This document shows, piece by piece, positions 46,701 through 56,970 of a stretch of 64,000 bases of DNA (the stretch's first letter is position 1; each line of letters begins with the position of its first letter). This DNA is from Raffaelea ambrosiae. Lineage: Eukaryota > Ascomycota > Sordariomycetes > Ophiostomatales > Ophiostomataceae. The position numbers and the translations under genes were made by a program. Location of the stretch: positions 744,001 to 808,000 of the forward strand of contig PCDI01000001.1 in the NCBI GenBank assembly GCA_002778195.1, written 5' to 3'. The notes under the pieces are model-generated. The model was given only the letters and a program-made list of their open reading frames with translations. It was not told the origin of the DNA and made no database searches.

Positions 46701-47939
46701 TGGAAGAGCACGTGCAGGGCGCCTTTGCGGCCTCGCTGCGGGGCGGACGGCGGACGCTGGCCCGGCCGTACCTGCTCCACAGCGGCCTCTATGCCGCCGG
46801 GCAGTGCCCGCTGTTCCTGGCGGTCGCGCTCTGCTTCTGGTACGGCGGCAAGCTGGTGCAGCGGGGCGAGTACTCGCTGCTGCAGCTGTTTCTCGTCTTT
46901 TCCGAGCTGATTCTGGGCACACAGACGGCCATCAACACGTTTGCACACGTGGACATCCTGGCCGAGGCCACGCGTGCGGGGACGAGGCTGCTGGCGCTTC
47001 TCCAGCTGGACGGGGAGAGCCTGGGGGAGGAGGAGCAGGAGACTCGGCGGGTTGGCGCGTGCCACGGCCGCGTCGAGTTTCGGCAGGTCCGCTTTTCCTA
47101 TGCCGGACAGAGAACGCCCGTCCTCCAGGCGGTCGACATCCGAGCCGAGCCCGGCGAGATGATTGCGCTGGTCGGCGAGTCGGGCAGCGGCAAGTCGACG
47201 GCCATCAAGCTGCTGGCACGGCTGCTGGAGCCTCAGCAGGGGTCCATCGACTGGGGCGGCAGAGGCATCCGGTCGATGCCCCTTGCTGCCTACCGGCGAC
47301 AGATCGCCCTCATCAGCCAGGAGCCCAGGCTGTACTCGGGCACCGTCCGCGAGAACCTGCTGCTGGGCCTGACACCAGAGCAAAAGAACGCGCTGAACAG
47401 CGACGACGCCTTGCTGGTCAAGGCCTGCAAGGATGCGGACATTTTGGATCTTGTCATAAGTCTCCCGTATGTAATGCTTTTTCTTTTCTTTTCTTTTCTT
47501 TTTCCCTCTTTTCCCTCTTTTCCTTTTTTCCTTTTTCCCATTTTCTTTCTTTTTTCTTCTCTTCCCACTTACACGCGTTAGGCAAGGCTGGGACACCATG
47601 GTCGGCCCCAAAGCCAGACATTTCTCCGGAGGACAAAAGCAGAGACTGGCCATCGCACGGGCCCTGCTTCGAAATCCCGCGATTCTCATCCTCGACGAGG
47701 CAACGTCGGCACTCGACCTGGAATCCGAGGCCGCCGTCAAGGCAGCCCTTGCCCGGGCCCAGGAAGGACGGATCACCGTTGCGGTAGCCCATCGACTGAC
47801 GTCTATCGACAACGCCGATTGCATATATTTTCTTGAGGACGGGCGGGTAGTAGAGCAGGGGACACACAACGATTTGATGAGATTGAAGCACGGAAAATAT
47901 AAGGAGCTGCGTCGCATCCAGGACTCGAACCGCAAATGA
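43781..47939 (+). CDS. Full-length ABC exporter (ABCB/MDR type)
   Basis: Exons 43781-47466 and 47582-47939 encode 1347 residues arranged TMD-NBD-TMD-NBD. NBD1 has Walker A GASGSGKSS (about 452), signature LSVGQKQR (about 565) and Walker B ILLLDEATSAL. NBD2 has Walker A GESGSGKST (about 1131), signature FSGGQKQR and Walker B ILILDEATSAL. The NBD1 signature has Val for Gly (LSVGQ), a common asymmetry. The second TMD carries a 15-residue Asn/Asp-rich insert from an AAC/GAC repeat. The start could also be the Met at 43787. It resembles fungal multidrug and Ste6-like peptide exporters. Its divergent position from the fusion enzyme suggests export or self-protection for that pathway's product (inference). 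Confidence 0.93.
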
Positions 47940-49107
47940 TGCATGTAATTGATCTTTCTTTTTTTTGGGGGGGGGGGGTTTCCGCTGCAGATTGATGCTC
48001 CGTCGTTCAAACTTTCACAGCCGCGCGGCGAAACTGTTGTCGTGAGCCAACTTCCTTCTTTGGAAGTCCGCCCAGGGGGGTTACAGGGGCGGGTGGATTC
48101 CTGCCTCGCTGCAGCCAGGAACTGATCATATAAGACTTGTCTGCCCCCTCCTCCTCCACGTACGGCCACAGATGAAGGAAAATACGGGATCCCGTCCGCT
48201 CTCCCCTAGTCAAGCCTCCAATCGGTGGATTAGTAGTTGGGTCGGTGACGACCAGCGAATACCCACTGCTGTACGTCGTATTTTTTTTTTTTTACCCCCA
48301 AAAGATCGCCGCTTCTATGACCTTTCAAAAGTCGCTGTAGCGAACCCTTTTCACTGGACATCTCGTTACTAGGTTCGCGAGGACGGCGCGGGTCGCTCCA
48401 GGTGGCGTCCGTGGCCTGAGCTTGTGCCAGGGGCTGAGGAAGTCAACCTGGTTGACATACTGGCAAATATACTGCATTTAAAAACAGAAATGTCCACTGA
48501 CGTTGAAGAACGGAAGACAGTATGGAGGCGTCTTGGGCGAGCCTTGGTCTATGGGACAGGACAGACGACGGAAAATGCCGAGTTTCGCGTAGGAGCAAAT
48601 GTCGTCCTCGTCGACATGGGCTTGCTATTTCTTGTGGTTGGCAGATATCTCGGCAAACGAACCCCACAACAAGGTCAGAGTACTAGGAAGGGCAGGCTGG
48701 CTAAGATCGAAAGACTGGAGAAATGGAGAACCGATGGAGAACCCGGAAGAGTAACAAAAATCGGAGAAACTGGAGAAACCGTGCAGACACTGGACTGGCC
48801 AATACACGTGGACTTACCAACGAGAACAGGCCAGACGGACGGGTTCCGGGTGGTCTAATAGATGCGGGCCATCCCAGAACCAGCCAGTCACGCTCCTTGC
48901 CTGTGCAACCCCGGGACGGCAACTGGCAGGAAACTGATTGGGTACATCAGAGGTCGCCAAGCTCTGCAAATCTTCTTGGAAGAGGTCTGTGAGGGGGGCC
49001 TGTGAGACTATGTGAGTTAAATCACTCGCTGTGAGAAGCAGGAGATACAGCCTGCTTGCCGTTACATTGTATTTGCAAACAACAACTTTCCTCCCCATAC
49101 CAGCGCC
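47940..49107. other. Intergenic, no gene seen
   Basis: 1.17 kb between the ABC gene and the P450. There is a G10 run at about 47970 and short T-runs. No coding sequence is supported. Confidence 0.55.
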
Positions 49108-50984
49108 ATGCTCGTTCCGCCGCCTGTTCTGTTGACTGCCGTCGGCGTTCTCTTTGCCTATGGCGTCTACCGGCTCCTCCAGGTCGGCAAGCGGGACCCG
49201 AGGCTGCCGCCCGGCCCGCCGACGACGCCCATCCTGGGCAACATGCACGAGATCCCGACCACGGGTCTAGGCAAGAAGTAAGCAAGACAATCCAAGTTGG
49301 CAAAACAATGCAAAGGATGATTCGAACGGGAACTCGAGACTCACCCCCCAGATTCATGGAGTGGTCAGAGCAGTATGGCAAGATCTTCTCGCTCAAAGTC
49401 GGCCCCGGCACCATCATTGTCATCTGCGACCGACGGGCGGTGTACGAGCTCATCGACAAGAAGGGCAGCATCTACTCGGACCGGCCGCCCAACGCGGTGC
49501 CCCTCTTCATCACGCGCGGCGACCACATGACCATGGAGGGGCAGGGCCCGTCGTGGCGCGCGAAGCGGGCGGTGGTGACGCGCAACCTCAGCCCCCAGGC
49601 GCTGGACGACGAGACGCGCGTCCGCCGCGTGCAGGAGGCCGAGGCCGTCGTCTTCCTGAACCGCCTGCTGGACGACCCGGACCGCTTCTTCGCGTACGCG
49701 CGGCTGTATGCGAGCTCCGTGGCCGCCATCCTGGCCTGGGGCTTCCGGGCCGCGAGCCTCGACGCCTTCTGGTTCCGGGACGTGTCGGCCATGGTGGCGC
49801 AGTTTCTCGAGGCCATCGAGCCCGGCGCCAACCCGCCCGTCGACCTGATCCCCTGGCTGTGGTACCTGCCCGGGCGCTGGAAGACGCGCGCCTACCGCAT
49901 GCGCGCCCACATGGACCGCGTCTGGACGCACGCCCGCGGCCTGGTCGACGCGCGCCGCCGCCGGGGCGACCGCCGCGCCTGCATGATCGACGACAAGCTG
50001 GACGCGTACGACAACAACAACAACAAGGACAAGCGCGGCTGGCCCCTGTCGCAGCACGCCTTCAACAACCTCTTTGGCGAGCTCATGGAGGCCGGCGCCG
50101 ACACCACGGCCAACCAGATCCTGACGCTGATCCTGGCCCTGGCCAAGCACCCGCACGTCCAGGCGCGCGCGCGCGCCGAGCTGGACGCCGTCTGCGGGAC
50201 CGCGCGCGCGCCGCTGTTTTCCGACTTTGCGCAGCTGCCGTACATCAACGCCATTGTCAAGGAGGGTCTGCGGTGGCGGCCGACGTAGGTGATGTGGACG
50301 ACTTCCGCGGGGAAAAAAAAAAAAAAAGAACAGGGTCGGACAATAATACACACTAACCCGCCAGGTCGGATCTCGGGCTTCCTCACACCGTCACCAAGGG
50401 CGAGTAGCGATGCGCACGGGTGTCTCGCTCAGGCCCACACTAACGTACGTTTGTTGTATAGACGACTGGTACCGCGGCATGTTCATCCCCAAGGGCAGCA
50501 CCATCTTCGTCGGCGTCTGGGCCCTGCACATGGACGAGCAGTACTACCCAGACAGAGACCGCTTCGACCCCGGCCGCTTCCTCCGCCACCCGAAGCTGGC
50601 CAGTGACTACGCCGTCGGGCCGGACTATGCGCATCGAGATGAGTGCCGCCTTCCCTTTTCCACGTCTCTCCTTCTTTCTCTCGCTAATCCCCAGCACACC
50701 ACTATGGCTACGGCGCCGGCCGCCGCATCTGCCCCGGCATCCACCTGGCCGAGCGCAGCATGTGGCGCATCACGGCGAAGCTGCTCTGGGCCTTTGAGCT
50801 TGCCGAGCCCCTAGACCCGGTCACCGGCGAGGTGCAGCCTCTCGACCCCAACGCCTACACATCGGCCAACCTGGTGTGCCCGCTGCCCTTCGAGGTGCGC
50901 ATCCGGCCACGCAGCCAGGCGCACGTGGACATTCTCAGGCGGGAGCTTGCCGGAGCCGAGGAGTTTCTGGCGCAGTACGAGTAG
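49108..50984 (+). CDS. Cytochrome P450 with non-canonical splice donors
   Basis: Exons: 49108-49277, 49352-50284, 50365-50399, 50462-50638, 50695-50984. N-terminal anchor VLLTAVGVLFAYGVYRLL and the Pro hinge LPPGPPTTPILGN are present, as are I-helix AGADTT, K-helix EGLR, and FDPGRF. The heme loop YGAGRRICPGIHLAE holds the Cys ligand. Overall it resembles O-methylsterigmatocystin oxidoreductase-type fungal P450s. Intron 3 starts with GC (GCGAGT), and the only frame-preserving donor for the last intron is AT (ATGAGT at 50639); a nearby GT at 50643 breaks frame before the heme loop. Either rare splicing or a lesion is implied. About 535 residues if spliced as given. It presumably tailors a secondary metabolite; substrate unknown. 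Confidence 0.85.
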
Positions 50985-51692
50985 GCCGGGCTCGTTGCAA
51001 GATTGTACCTGTTGAAAATTTCCGCAATGGGAGAACAGGAGCGCGTCTGGTCACTGTGCGCAAAGACAGAGCTGCACCAATCGGCCGCCCTTGCCGGGCA
51101 TCTGGGGATCAGCGAGCAAGGTGTTCTTTTCTAGAGGCTGGAAAGATGGGCTCTCTCTCTCTCTCTGGACAAGGATGAAAGAATTTCCTTGGAAGTCTCA
51201 TGCTGCTTGTTCTTAGCAAGCATGACTATGTCCAAACACGGACACTGCTATATATATACGTAGTAGTATTTTGGGTTGTTACCGCTGCAAATGGGAATGA
51301 GCCACGGAGAATGAATACGCTGCGCGCATGGGAACAAAAGCAACACAAGATATCCAGCCTGGCCGTGGTTTGGTGCCCGGTGACGTAATAGGGGCTCGTA
51401 TGGCGGCCAGGAGAAGCACGACACAAACAGGCAAGGACGAAGGCAAGAACGAAGGCAAGAACGATGCGCACCTGTCGTAGTGGGACTTTGTCCCAGCCAG
51501 CGGCATAAGTGGTTGCCCTCATAGAAACAAAAAGGAAAACGAAACAAAACAAAACAAAACAAAACACACAGAACAGCTGCAATTCCCGACATCTTCTCGA
51601 GCGTCAAAGGGGGTATCATTAATAATACCAACGACGCCATCGAACGCGACACCACACAACCAAGACAGACCCACATTCACGGTCCTCTCATC
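50985..51692. other. Intergenic with simple repeats
   Basis: 708 bp with a short CT repeat (about 51151), a small GAAGGCAAGAAC duplication (51432-51460) and an AAAAC pentamer repeat (51541-51566). No gene is seen. Confidence 0.55.
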
Positions 51693-53279
51693 ATGGGCCT
51701 TACACACTCCATGCTGGCTTCGATCCGAGTGCCTTGCCTCCAGGGCGGTGTACTGGAGCCCTATGCATTGGACGACCCATACCGACCACTCCCCGTATGG
51801 AGAATACTGACCGGCATCGATAGCGTGCCTCGTCCTTCGCGGGATTATCGAACGGATCCCCACGACACAGCACCGCCCCGTTGGCTTTCCATGCAGCAGA
51901 TCAACCACAGAGACTCCCGCTTGTACCAGCTACCGCAAGAAGTTCTAGAGACGATCCGCGACTATGCCGACTATCCCACACGCCTCATGCTCCGACAGTC
52001 CTGCTCCCTGTTTCTACACATTGTGGCCGAGCTCGACAAACAGCGTCCGAGCCAGGCCGCCGACCCGGCATGGCGCAGCGGTGTGGCAAAATACTTCAAC
52101 GGTCGACTCCTGCTGCCCATCCATGGGACGCTGGCGGATTTTCTGGGCCGCAGGCACGAGTGGATCCACATGTTGCGCCGAGACAGCAGCCGCGAGTTGC
52201 TGCCGCGCCTTTGTGGGATCTGCCGCGCCCATCGTCAAAGCACCGATTTCCAGACCCGCCTGTACCCGCTTCTCCAGCCCTTGCGATGCACTGTATGCGA
52301 AAAAGAACATCCGAGGCTGCTGTTTTCGAAATGGCAGCGTGCGATGCCCCCCGGTTCCCCTCGTATGTGTATCCTGCGAGAATTTGATATGCGGCTGTGC
52401 TCACACAAGACGCTCTCGTGGTCCGATGTTCGGTATTTCGCGCTTTCTGGACACGAAAGCACTCAATATTGCTCGGAGTCGAGCCCCGAAGAAGTAGAAG
52501 CCGATGTCCCTGTTTCCATGAGACGTTATACCGAGCCCTTTGCCCACGTTCGGCGGTCTGGTGCTCGACTGGTCTGGTATTCTGCCGCGTTTGATCTCGA
52601 CCACGAGAAGCTCGTCACACGACGGCACCTACGAGTGTTTATGGCATCACGATCAACTGACCGTGAAGCTGTCTTCTGCCCCCACGTGCGCGCCGACGAC
52701 GCTCGGCTTCTGCTTCCCTTTGAACCGGATCAATGCGCATGCTTCGACGAAATAGAGGGAGAAAACCGAGGCGACCCACAGTCTTTCTCAACCGACCCTT
52801 CTTCTTGCTCGTCGCATGGGCAGCACCACTTTCATGGTGCGCAGGGGGGCCCAAACAACTGCTGTCGATGCATGGCGACGCACGATCCCAGTCGGAAGGG
52901 TCACTTTTTAAAAGTCGACCCTCTGGCTGTCCTGGGCGTGCTACATGAACAAGACGACGTAGACAATTCTACTGAGAACCCCGACATGAGAGCCCCGGCC
53001 AGCGGACTCCACGAATACAAATGTCCGGAATGCTTTGCCAAATATTCCTGGGTCCGCTGGGTGGACCGTCGCGTCTATCTTCGCTGCATTCGCGTCGTCC
53101 ATCCCGAGGATCGAAAGCTCTGGCTCAAGTCCTTGGAGCCATCGTCGTACCTGGACACAGAAGACAGTGAGACACATAGAATCACCTGGTGTCAAAACCA
53201 ATCAGGTGAAACGGGTTTGCCGTGTGAAACGGGTCTGCACTGGACCAAATTTCTCCGCAACACACAACCAGGTATTTAG
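51693..53279 (+). CDS. F-box-like protein, function unknown
   Basis: Single exon, 528 residues, clear ATG. Residues about 75-112 (LYQLPQEVLETIRDYADYPT then LMLRQSC) resemble an F-box helix bundle that would bind Skp1 in an SCF ubiquitin ligase. Downstream are several Cys pairs: CGICRAH and CTVCEKEHPR (about 170-210), CCRCMATHD, and CPECFAKY near the end. These pairs suggest zinc-knuckle-like structure rather than a known substrate domain. Such proteins are numerous in filamentous ascomycetes. No membrane helix or signal peptide is present. It lies between the P450 and the peptide gene without evident function in that pathway. Confidence 0.72.
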   Translation: MGLTHSMLASIRVPCLQGGVLEPYALDDPYRPLPVWRILTGIDSVPRPSRDYRTDPHDTAPPRWLSMQQINHRDSRLYQLPQEVLETIRDYADYPTRLMLRQSCSLFLHIVAELDKQRPSQAADPAWRSGVAKYFNGRLLLPIHGTLADFLGRRHEWIHMLRRDSSRELLPRLCGICRAHRQSTDFQTRLYPLLQPLRCTVCEKEHPRLLFSKWQRAMPPGSPRMCILREFDMRLCSHKTLSWSDVRYFALSGHESTQYCSESSPEEVEADVPVSMRRYTEPFAHVRRSGARLVWYSAAFDLDHEKLVTRRHLRVFMASRSTDREAVFCPHVRADDARLLLPFEPDQCACFDEIEGENRGDPQSFSTDPSSCSSHGQHHFHGAQGGPNNCCRCMATHDPSRKGHFLKVDPLAVLGVLHEQDDVDNSTENPDMRAPASGLHEYKCPECFAKYSWVRWVDRRVYLRCIRVVHPEDRKLWLKSLEPSSYLDTEDSETHRITWCQNQSGETGLPCETGLHWTKFLRNTQPGI

Positions 53280-55802
53280 CAACGAGAGGGAATAGCGAGT
53301 CTCGTTTCCCTTAGGAAACCATCCCGGCCGACGGGGAAGCTGCCAGAGCAGATCCATCTCGCACGTGTGACCGGGAAGCTCCGGTTCGACTTCGGCGAGT
53401 TGGGGTCGGACTGCTCTGGACGAGCTGGAGTGCTTACAGGGATGCAATTTCAGGGGTTCTCCAAGTGCCTGATGCTCTTCTTTCGTTTTCCCCACGGGGT
53501 GCTGACCCCAGAACCACCGCACGCGACCCTGTCTTATGGAACAGAATTGCTAAGAAGACAGGGGGTCTTTCTTGTATCTTTTGCCTCTTTATATTGGTAT
53601 TCTACGTGGGACCCCGTTTTGCTTTTAGTCATAATCGGCAACCTCCCGAAAGCATTAACCGGTATCCATGTCTGCAACGTGATCTCTCCCTCTAGTTTGA
53701 TTGTTTTTTTAAGAAGCCACTGCATGCTCTCTACATGTGTTCCAGATATGGCAATCTTCTCCGTATCTCTCAGCGTGGCCAGCTTTAACGACTCCAGCGA
53801 GATTGAGCTAGTTCCCGTCATGGGCCCTGGAAGCGGTCTCAGCGACCAGGAGGACAAGCAGGACGAGCTTCTTTCCCATGTCCTCGCAGCGGCAGCGGCA
53901 CGGTCTATTCTCCTTGGAATGTGCAGGAGGGCGGCAGCACGGGCTTCGTCTCTTCTTCTTCTGCTGCTGCTTCTGCTGCTGACGGTCGCCTGCTGTCCAA
54001 CTCGCCACCTGCCACTGTCCTAGGCAATGACTCGGCATCCACCCATCATCGTCAACATCAATGCTGCTGGCGGATCTTTGATAGGCCCACCACTGGGCGA
54101 TGCGTCGCTGTCCATGCTGAGCCCGCACCTGTACGACCCCGGCCTAACGGTCGTGGCGGACATTCAGCAGCAGAACCTGGAGTGGTGCAGCTTGAACATG
54201 CTTATGGAATCCCCGACCTGCTGTCTGGGTTCTCGACGTATTGATGGGAAGATGGGGGGGGGACGGAGGCTACAGGTACTCTATCTGAAAAACGCGGCAA
54301 GGATGGCGCATCCGACCATTGTGTACCTGTGCATAGCAGGAGAAATGCGGTATCTCTATAGAGTGATAAACAGTATTCTGGCTCACGGCAGCCGGGTTCT
54401 CGGTACGCTATCCTTTTAGATGTCAATTTTTTATTTTTTATTTTTGGTTTCTCTCACTCTAACAACTTGCATATCTGACGTCGACAGAATAGTTTCCCTT
54501 TTTTCAGACAGGATCGTCTCCCTCACTCGGTGCGGTCATATACAAAGTCTCCAGCCCCATCCCAACCGGGCCATCGGCTACCTATTGCTCCGTCAAGTTG
54601 TTCCGGCTCATGGTGAGCTTATTTCGACTGCCAGTATATTATTTTGGACACGGGCCAAATCCATTCCTAAGAACTCTGAAGGCTAAGCATTTTCTCCACA
54701 GTGGAGAGCACGACTTGACTATTCCAGAACCAGAAGGAGCAGTGGCCAAGCCCGATCTGGCGAATCCGGGAGTGCCCTTCGGGTCCGGTCTACGCTTGCT
54801 GATGTGTTGTGTCAATACCACCATGGAATATATGGTAATTATCAAGAAAGCCGAGCAACGAAAGAAGTCCCGTTGTTCCGCTGCTATGTTGCCAGAAAAC
54901 AGGGGGATCCGATTCACCAATCTCGTTCGATTCCACGTTGTCCAAACTGCGAGTCATCGGATTCGACAGTAGAGGTGTCCGGAGAACAGGTTCCGTACAG
55001 CAGGCCGCTTACCATGAGGCGTGACTCCTTGCTTTTTGTTGATTTCGTGTATCTGGCGGTACCGGGAGACGGGTAAGCCGTCCAACCGGGACTGTGGCAG
55101 CTTGAACCCGCTCGCCAAACAACTTGCAAATATCGATGACGTCCCAGTATATATATTTGGACATGGTAAAACTACTTTCCACAACGGGGCAATAGCTGCC
55201 TTCTGCATGCCAGAAGAACCTGGAAAACGTACATGGCCTGGGCTGTCGAAATATTGTTCACGATGCGATAAGCCTTGATGGGAAGGTGGACCAAACAACG
55301 CCCGCCGACAATGCGAGTGGGTTACTGTTGGACGATAACGAGAGCCAGACACTTGTTGAGAGCTGGGCACAGAGGTTTGCGTCTGTCTTGTTGTTGATAC
55401 ATGAGTATAACCTATCGTAGTACACGTACCCGTAGGACCATTTTGCCCGATTTCGCGGTTGCATTGGTTAGCTTCGAATGTCACCAGCAAAAATATGCGG
55501 ATCAGAGCGTGATATTACTCGAACAGGAAGCTGGCGAGCTCGATCCAGCATCGCAGATCGATGCACAGCCAGGGGGGGGCGTGAAAAAAACACTACTCCT
55601 TCCGCCAATACGGTGAAACTACGTGGAGAAGATGGCATGCTTATCCTCTGCCTCCATTTTGCCATCCTGCCGGGCTCGGTGCAAGATACCAGTCCAGGCC
55701 GCTAGGACAACTGTCGCAAGAAGGCACGTAACCGAGAAGGCAGGCACATGGTGAAGAGAGAGGGGGGGGGGGGGAGTTCAGCCAATACGTCTAAAAAAAA
55801 AG
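53280..55802. other. Unresolved region, possible decayed genes
   Basis: Many frames are open but none gives a recognised family. Two related fragments, PVYYFGHGPNPF (about 54.63 kb) and PVYIFGHGKTTF (about 55.15 kb), are encoded by similar DNA about 520 bp apart, suggesting an old local duplication. A stretch at 54027-54240 (SLSMLSPHLYDPGLTVVADI) also looks protein-like. Frame changes between stretches could be unrecognised introns or decay. I do not call genes here. Confidence 0.35.
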
Positions 55803-55809
55803 TATATAG
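55803..55809 (+). promoter_or_regulatory. TATA-like element before the peptide gene
   Basis: A TATATAG stretch lies 106 bp before the start codon of the repeat-peptide gene, following a G-run and an A-run. Position suits a core promoter; activity is inferred. Confidence 0.45.
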
Positions 55810-55914
55810 GTCTGGCCTGTGCACAATCCCGATGTCCTGTTGGTAACTGTGCAACACACGCACACACACGCACACATATACTCTTCAGCAACCTCTCTCA
55901 TCCCAAAGTCCATC

Positions 55915-56136
55915 ATGCAGTTCAAGAGCCTCGTTGCCGTCATGGCCATGCTGGCCATCGGTAGCACCGCCGCACCCACGACGCCCGTCAACGAGGTCCG
56001 CGCGGCTCCTCCCAATCTGGAGTCTGCCCGTGATGTCACCCCCGACATCTTGTCGGCCATCCGCAACTGGGTGCCCAAGGACAAGCGCGACGTCAACCCC
56101 GACTTCCTCTCGGCCATCCGCAACTGGGTTCCCTAG
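55915..56136 (+). CDS. Secreted repeat peptide, candidate RiPP (dikaritin-type) precursor
   Basis: A 73-residue protein in one exon. Residues 1-20 (MQFKSLVAVMAMLAIGSTAA) are a clear secretory signal peptide. A short spacer ending in Arg 39 leads to two units: DVTPDILSAIRNWVP (40-54) and DVNPDFLSAIRNWVP (59-73), separated by KDKR, a Kex2-type dibasic site. The second unit ends at the stop codon. No Cys is present. Signal peptide plus Kex2-spaced near-identical units is the layout of ustiloxin, asperipin and epichloecyclin precursors, and also of alpha-type mating pheromones. The plus-strand UstYa-family gene only 834 bp downstream favours the RiPP reading. Only two units occur, fewer than in most dikaritins. 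Core boundaries (whole 15-mer or a C-terminal part with Trp) are not known. Confidence 0.8.
   Translation: MQFKSLVAVMAMLAIGSTAAPTTPVNEVRAAPPNLESARDVTPDILSAIRNWVPKDKRDVNPDFLSAIRNWVP
56032..56133 (+). repeat. Two 45-bp coding repeats of the peptide unit
   Basis: Copies at 56032-56076 and 56089-56133, spaced by 12 bp encoding KDKR. Only residues 3 (T/N) and 6 (I/F) of the unit differ, while several codons differ silently, so selection appears to hold the peptide sequence. Confidence 0.9.
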
Positions 56137-56970
56137 GGTGGGATGGTCCCTTTGGCAGTGTTCCCATGACCATGGCTACGTCGGTCTCCCATCTCAGCAG
56201 CTTGCATGGACGAATCGAAACTAATGCACAACGAGTAGTTGGTTCCTCGTTCGTACCTGGGGTGGTGGTGGGGGGGTCGAGGCGATCCCCGGGCGACAAG
56301 TTGGAGCGCCCGGCTCGGCAGGGCAGGGCAAAGGGATGTCTTAGTTAATTGCTTGTTTGCGTTAAGATTTTCTTGTTGGGGGCGCAGCCCAAGGTCCAGG
56401 GTTTCCGTTAGACCAATGACAACCAGTGAAACAGCTGGGCCCTGGCCCCCCTGTCACGATGATCCGTGCATCCCGTCCCCGTATTAGACCCGTCACTGTT
56501 GCCATTAATCTACTTGCTCCCCATAAGACGCCATCTGTGAAAAGGAAAACGTCGGGCGACAGCTTTTCCCCAATGTTTCCCAGACATTGAGTAGTTAACT
56601 AAACGAGAGCAGGACCGCCCGCCACCGCACTATACGAAGGAACCATTCGTTCATTATATCGCGTGGAGCATCTGCATTCCTAACTTGGATGGTGTGACTG
56701 TTCTTCCATGGCTGTCATTTTGCCAAAAGACATCCTCCTCGTCCATAAGTGGAAGGTACCTTAACGATAAAGGAGCCTGCGAGTGCAGATCAGATAACGT
56801 AATACTTCTGCCGTTGCCCGAGAACAAGTCCTGGCAACAATGTACGACTTGTCGAAGTACTGTGTCTATTTCACAGCGTTTAGTTACGGCTCGACAAATC
56901 TGTCGGCATTGCTGGTCAAGCAGTCATACTTTCCACGAGAGCACGCCTGTTCGCAAAAGAAGAAAAGAAA
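56137..56970. other. Intergenic between peptide gene and UstYa gene
   Basis: 834 bp, no gene seen. It carries the 3' end of the peptide gene and the UstYa promoter. Confidence 0.55.

Noticed and set aside
43730..48169. 1479-codon open frame antisense to the ABC exporter
   Set aside because: It mirrors the exporter over its whole length, shows no family motif and is rich in Arg, Gly, His and Gln as expected from the reverse frame of GC-rich codons.
55915..56136. Canonical Sordariomycete alpha-pheromone precursor
   Set aside because: The repeat unit lacks the W-C-x-x-x-G-x-x-C pattern of those pheromones. The adjacent UstYa-family gene favours a RiPP, though a divergent pheromone is not fully excluded.
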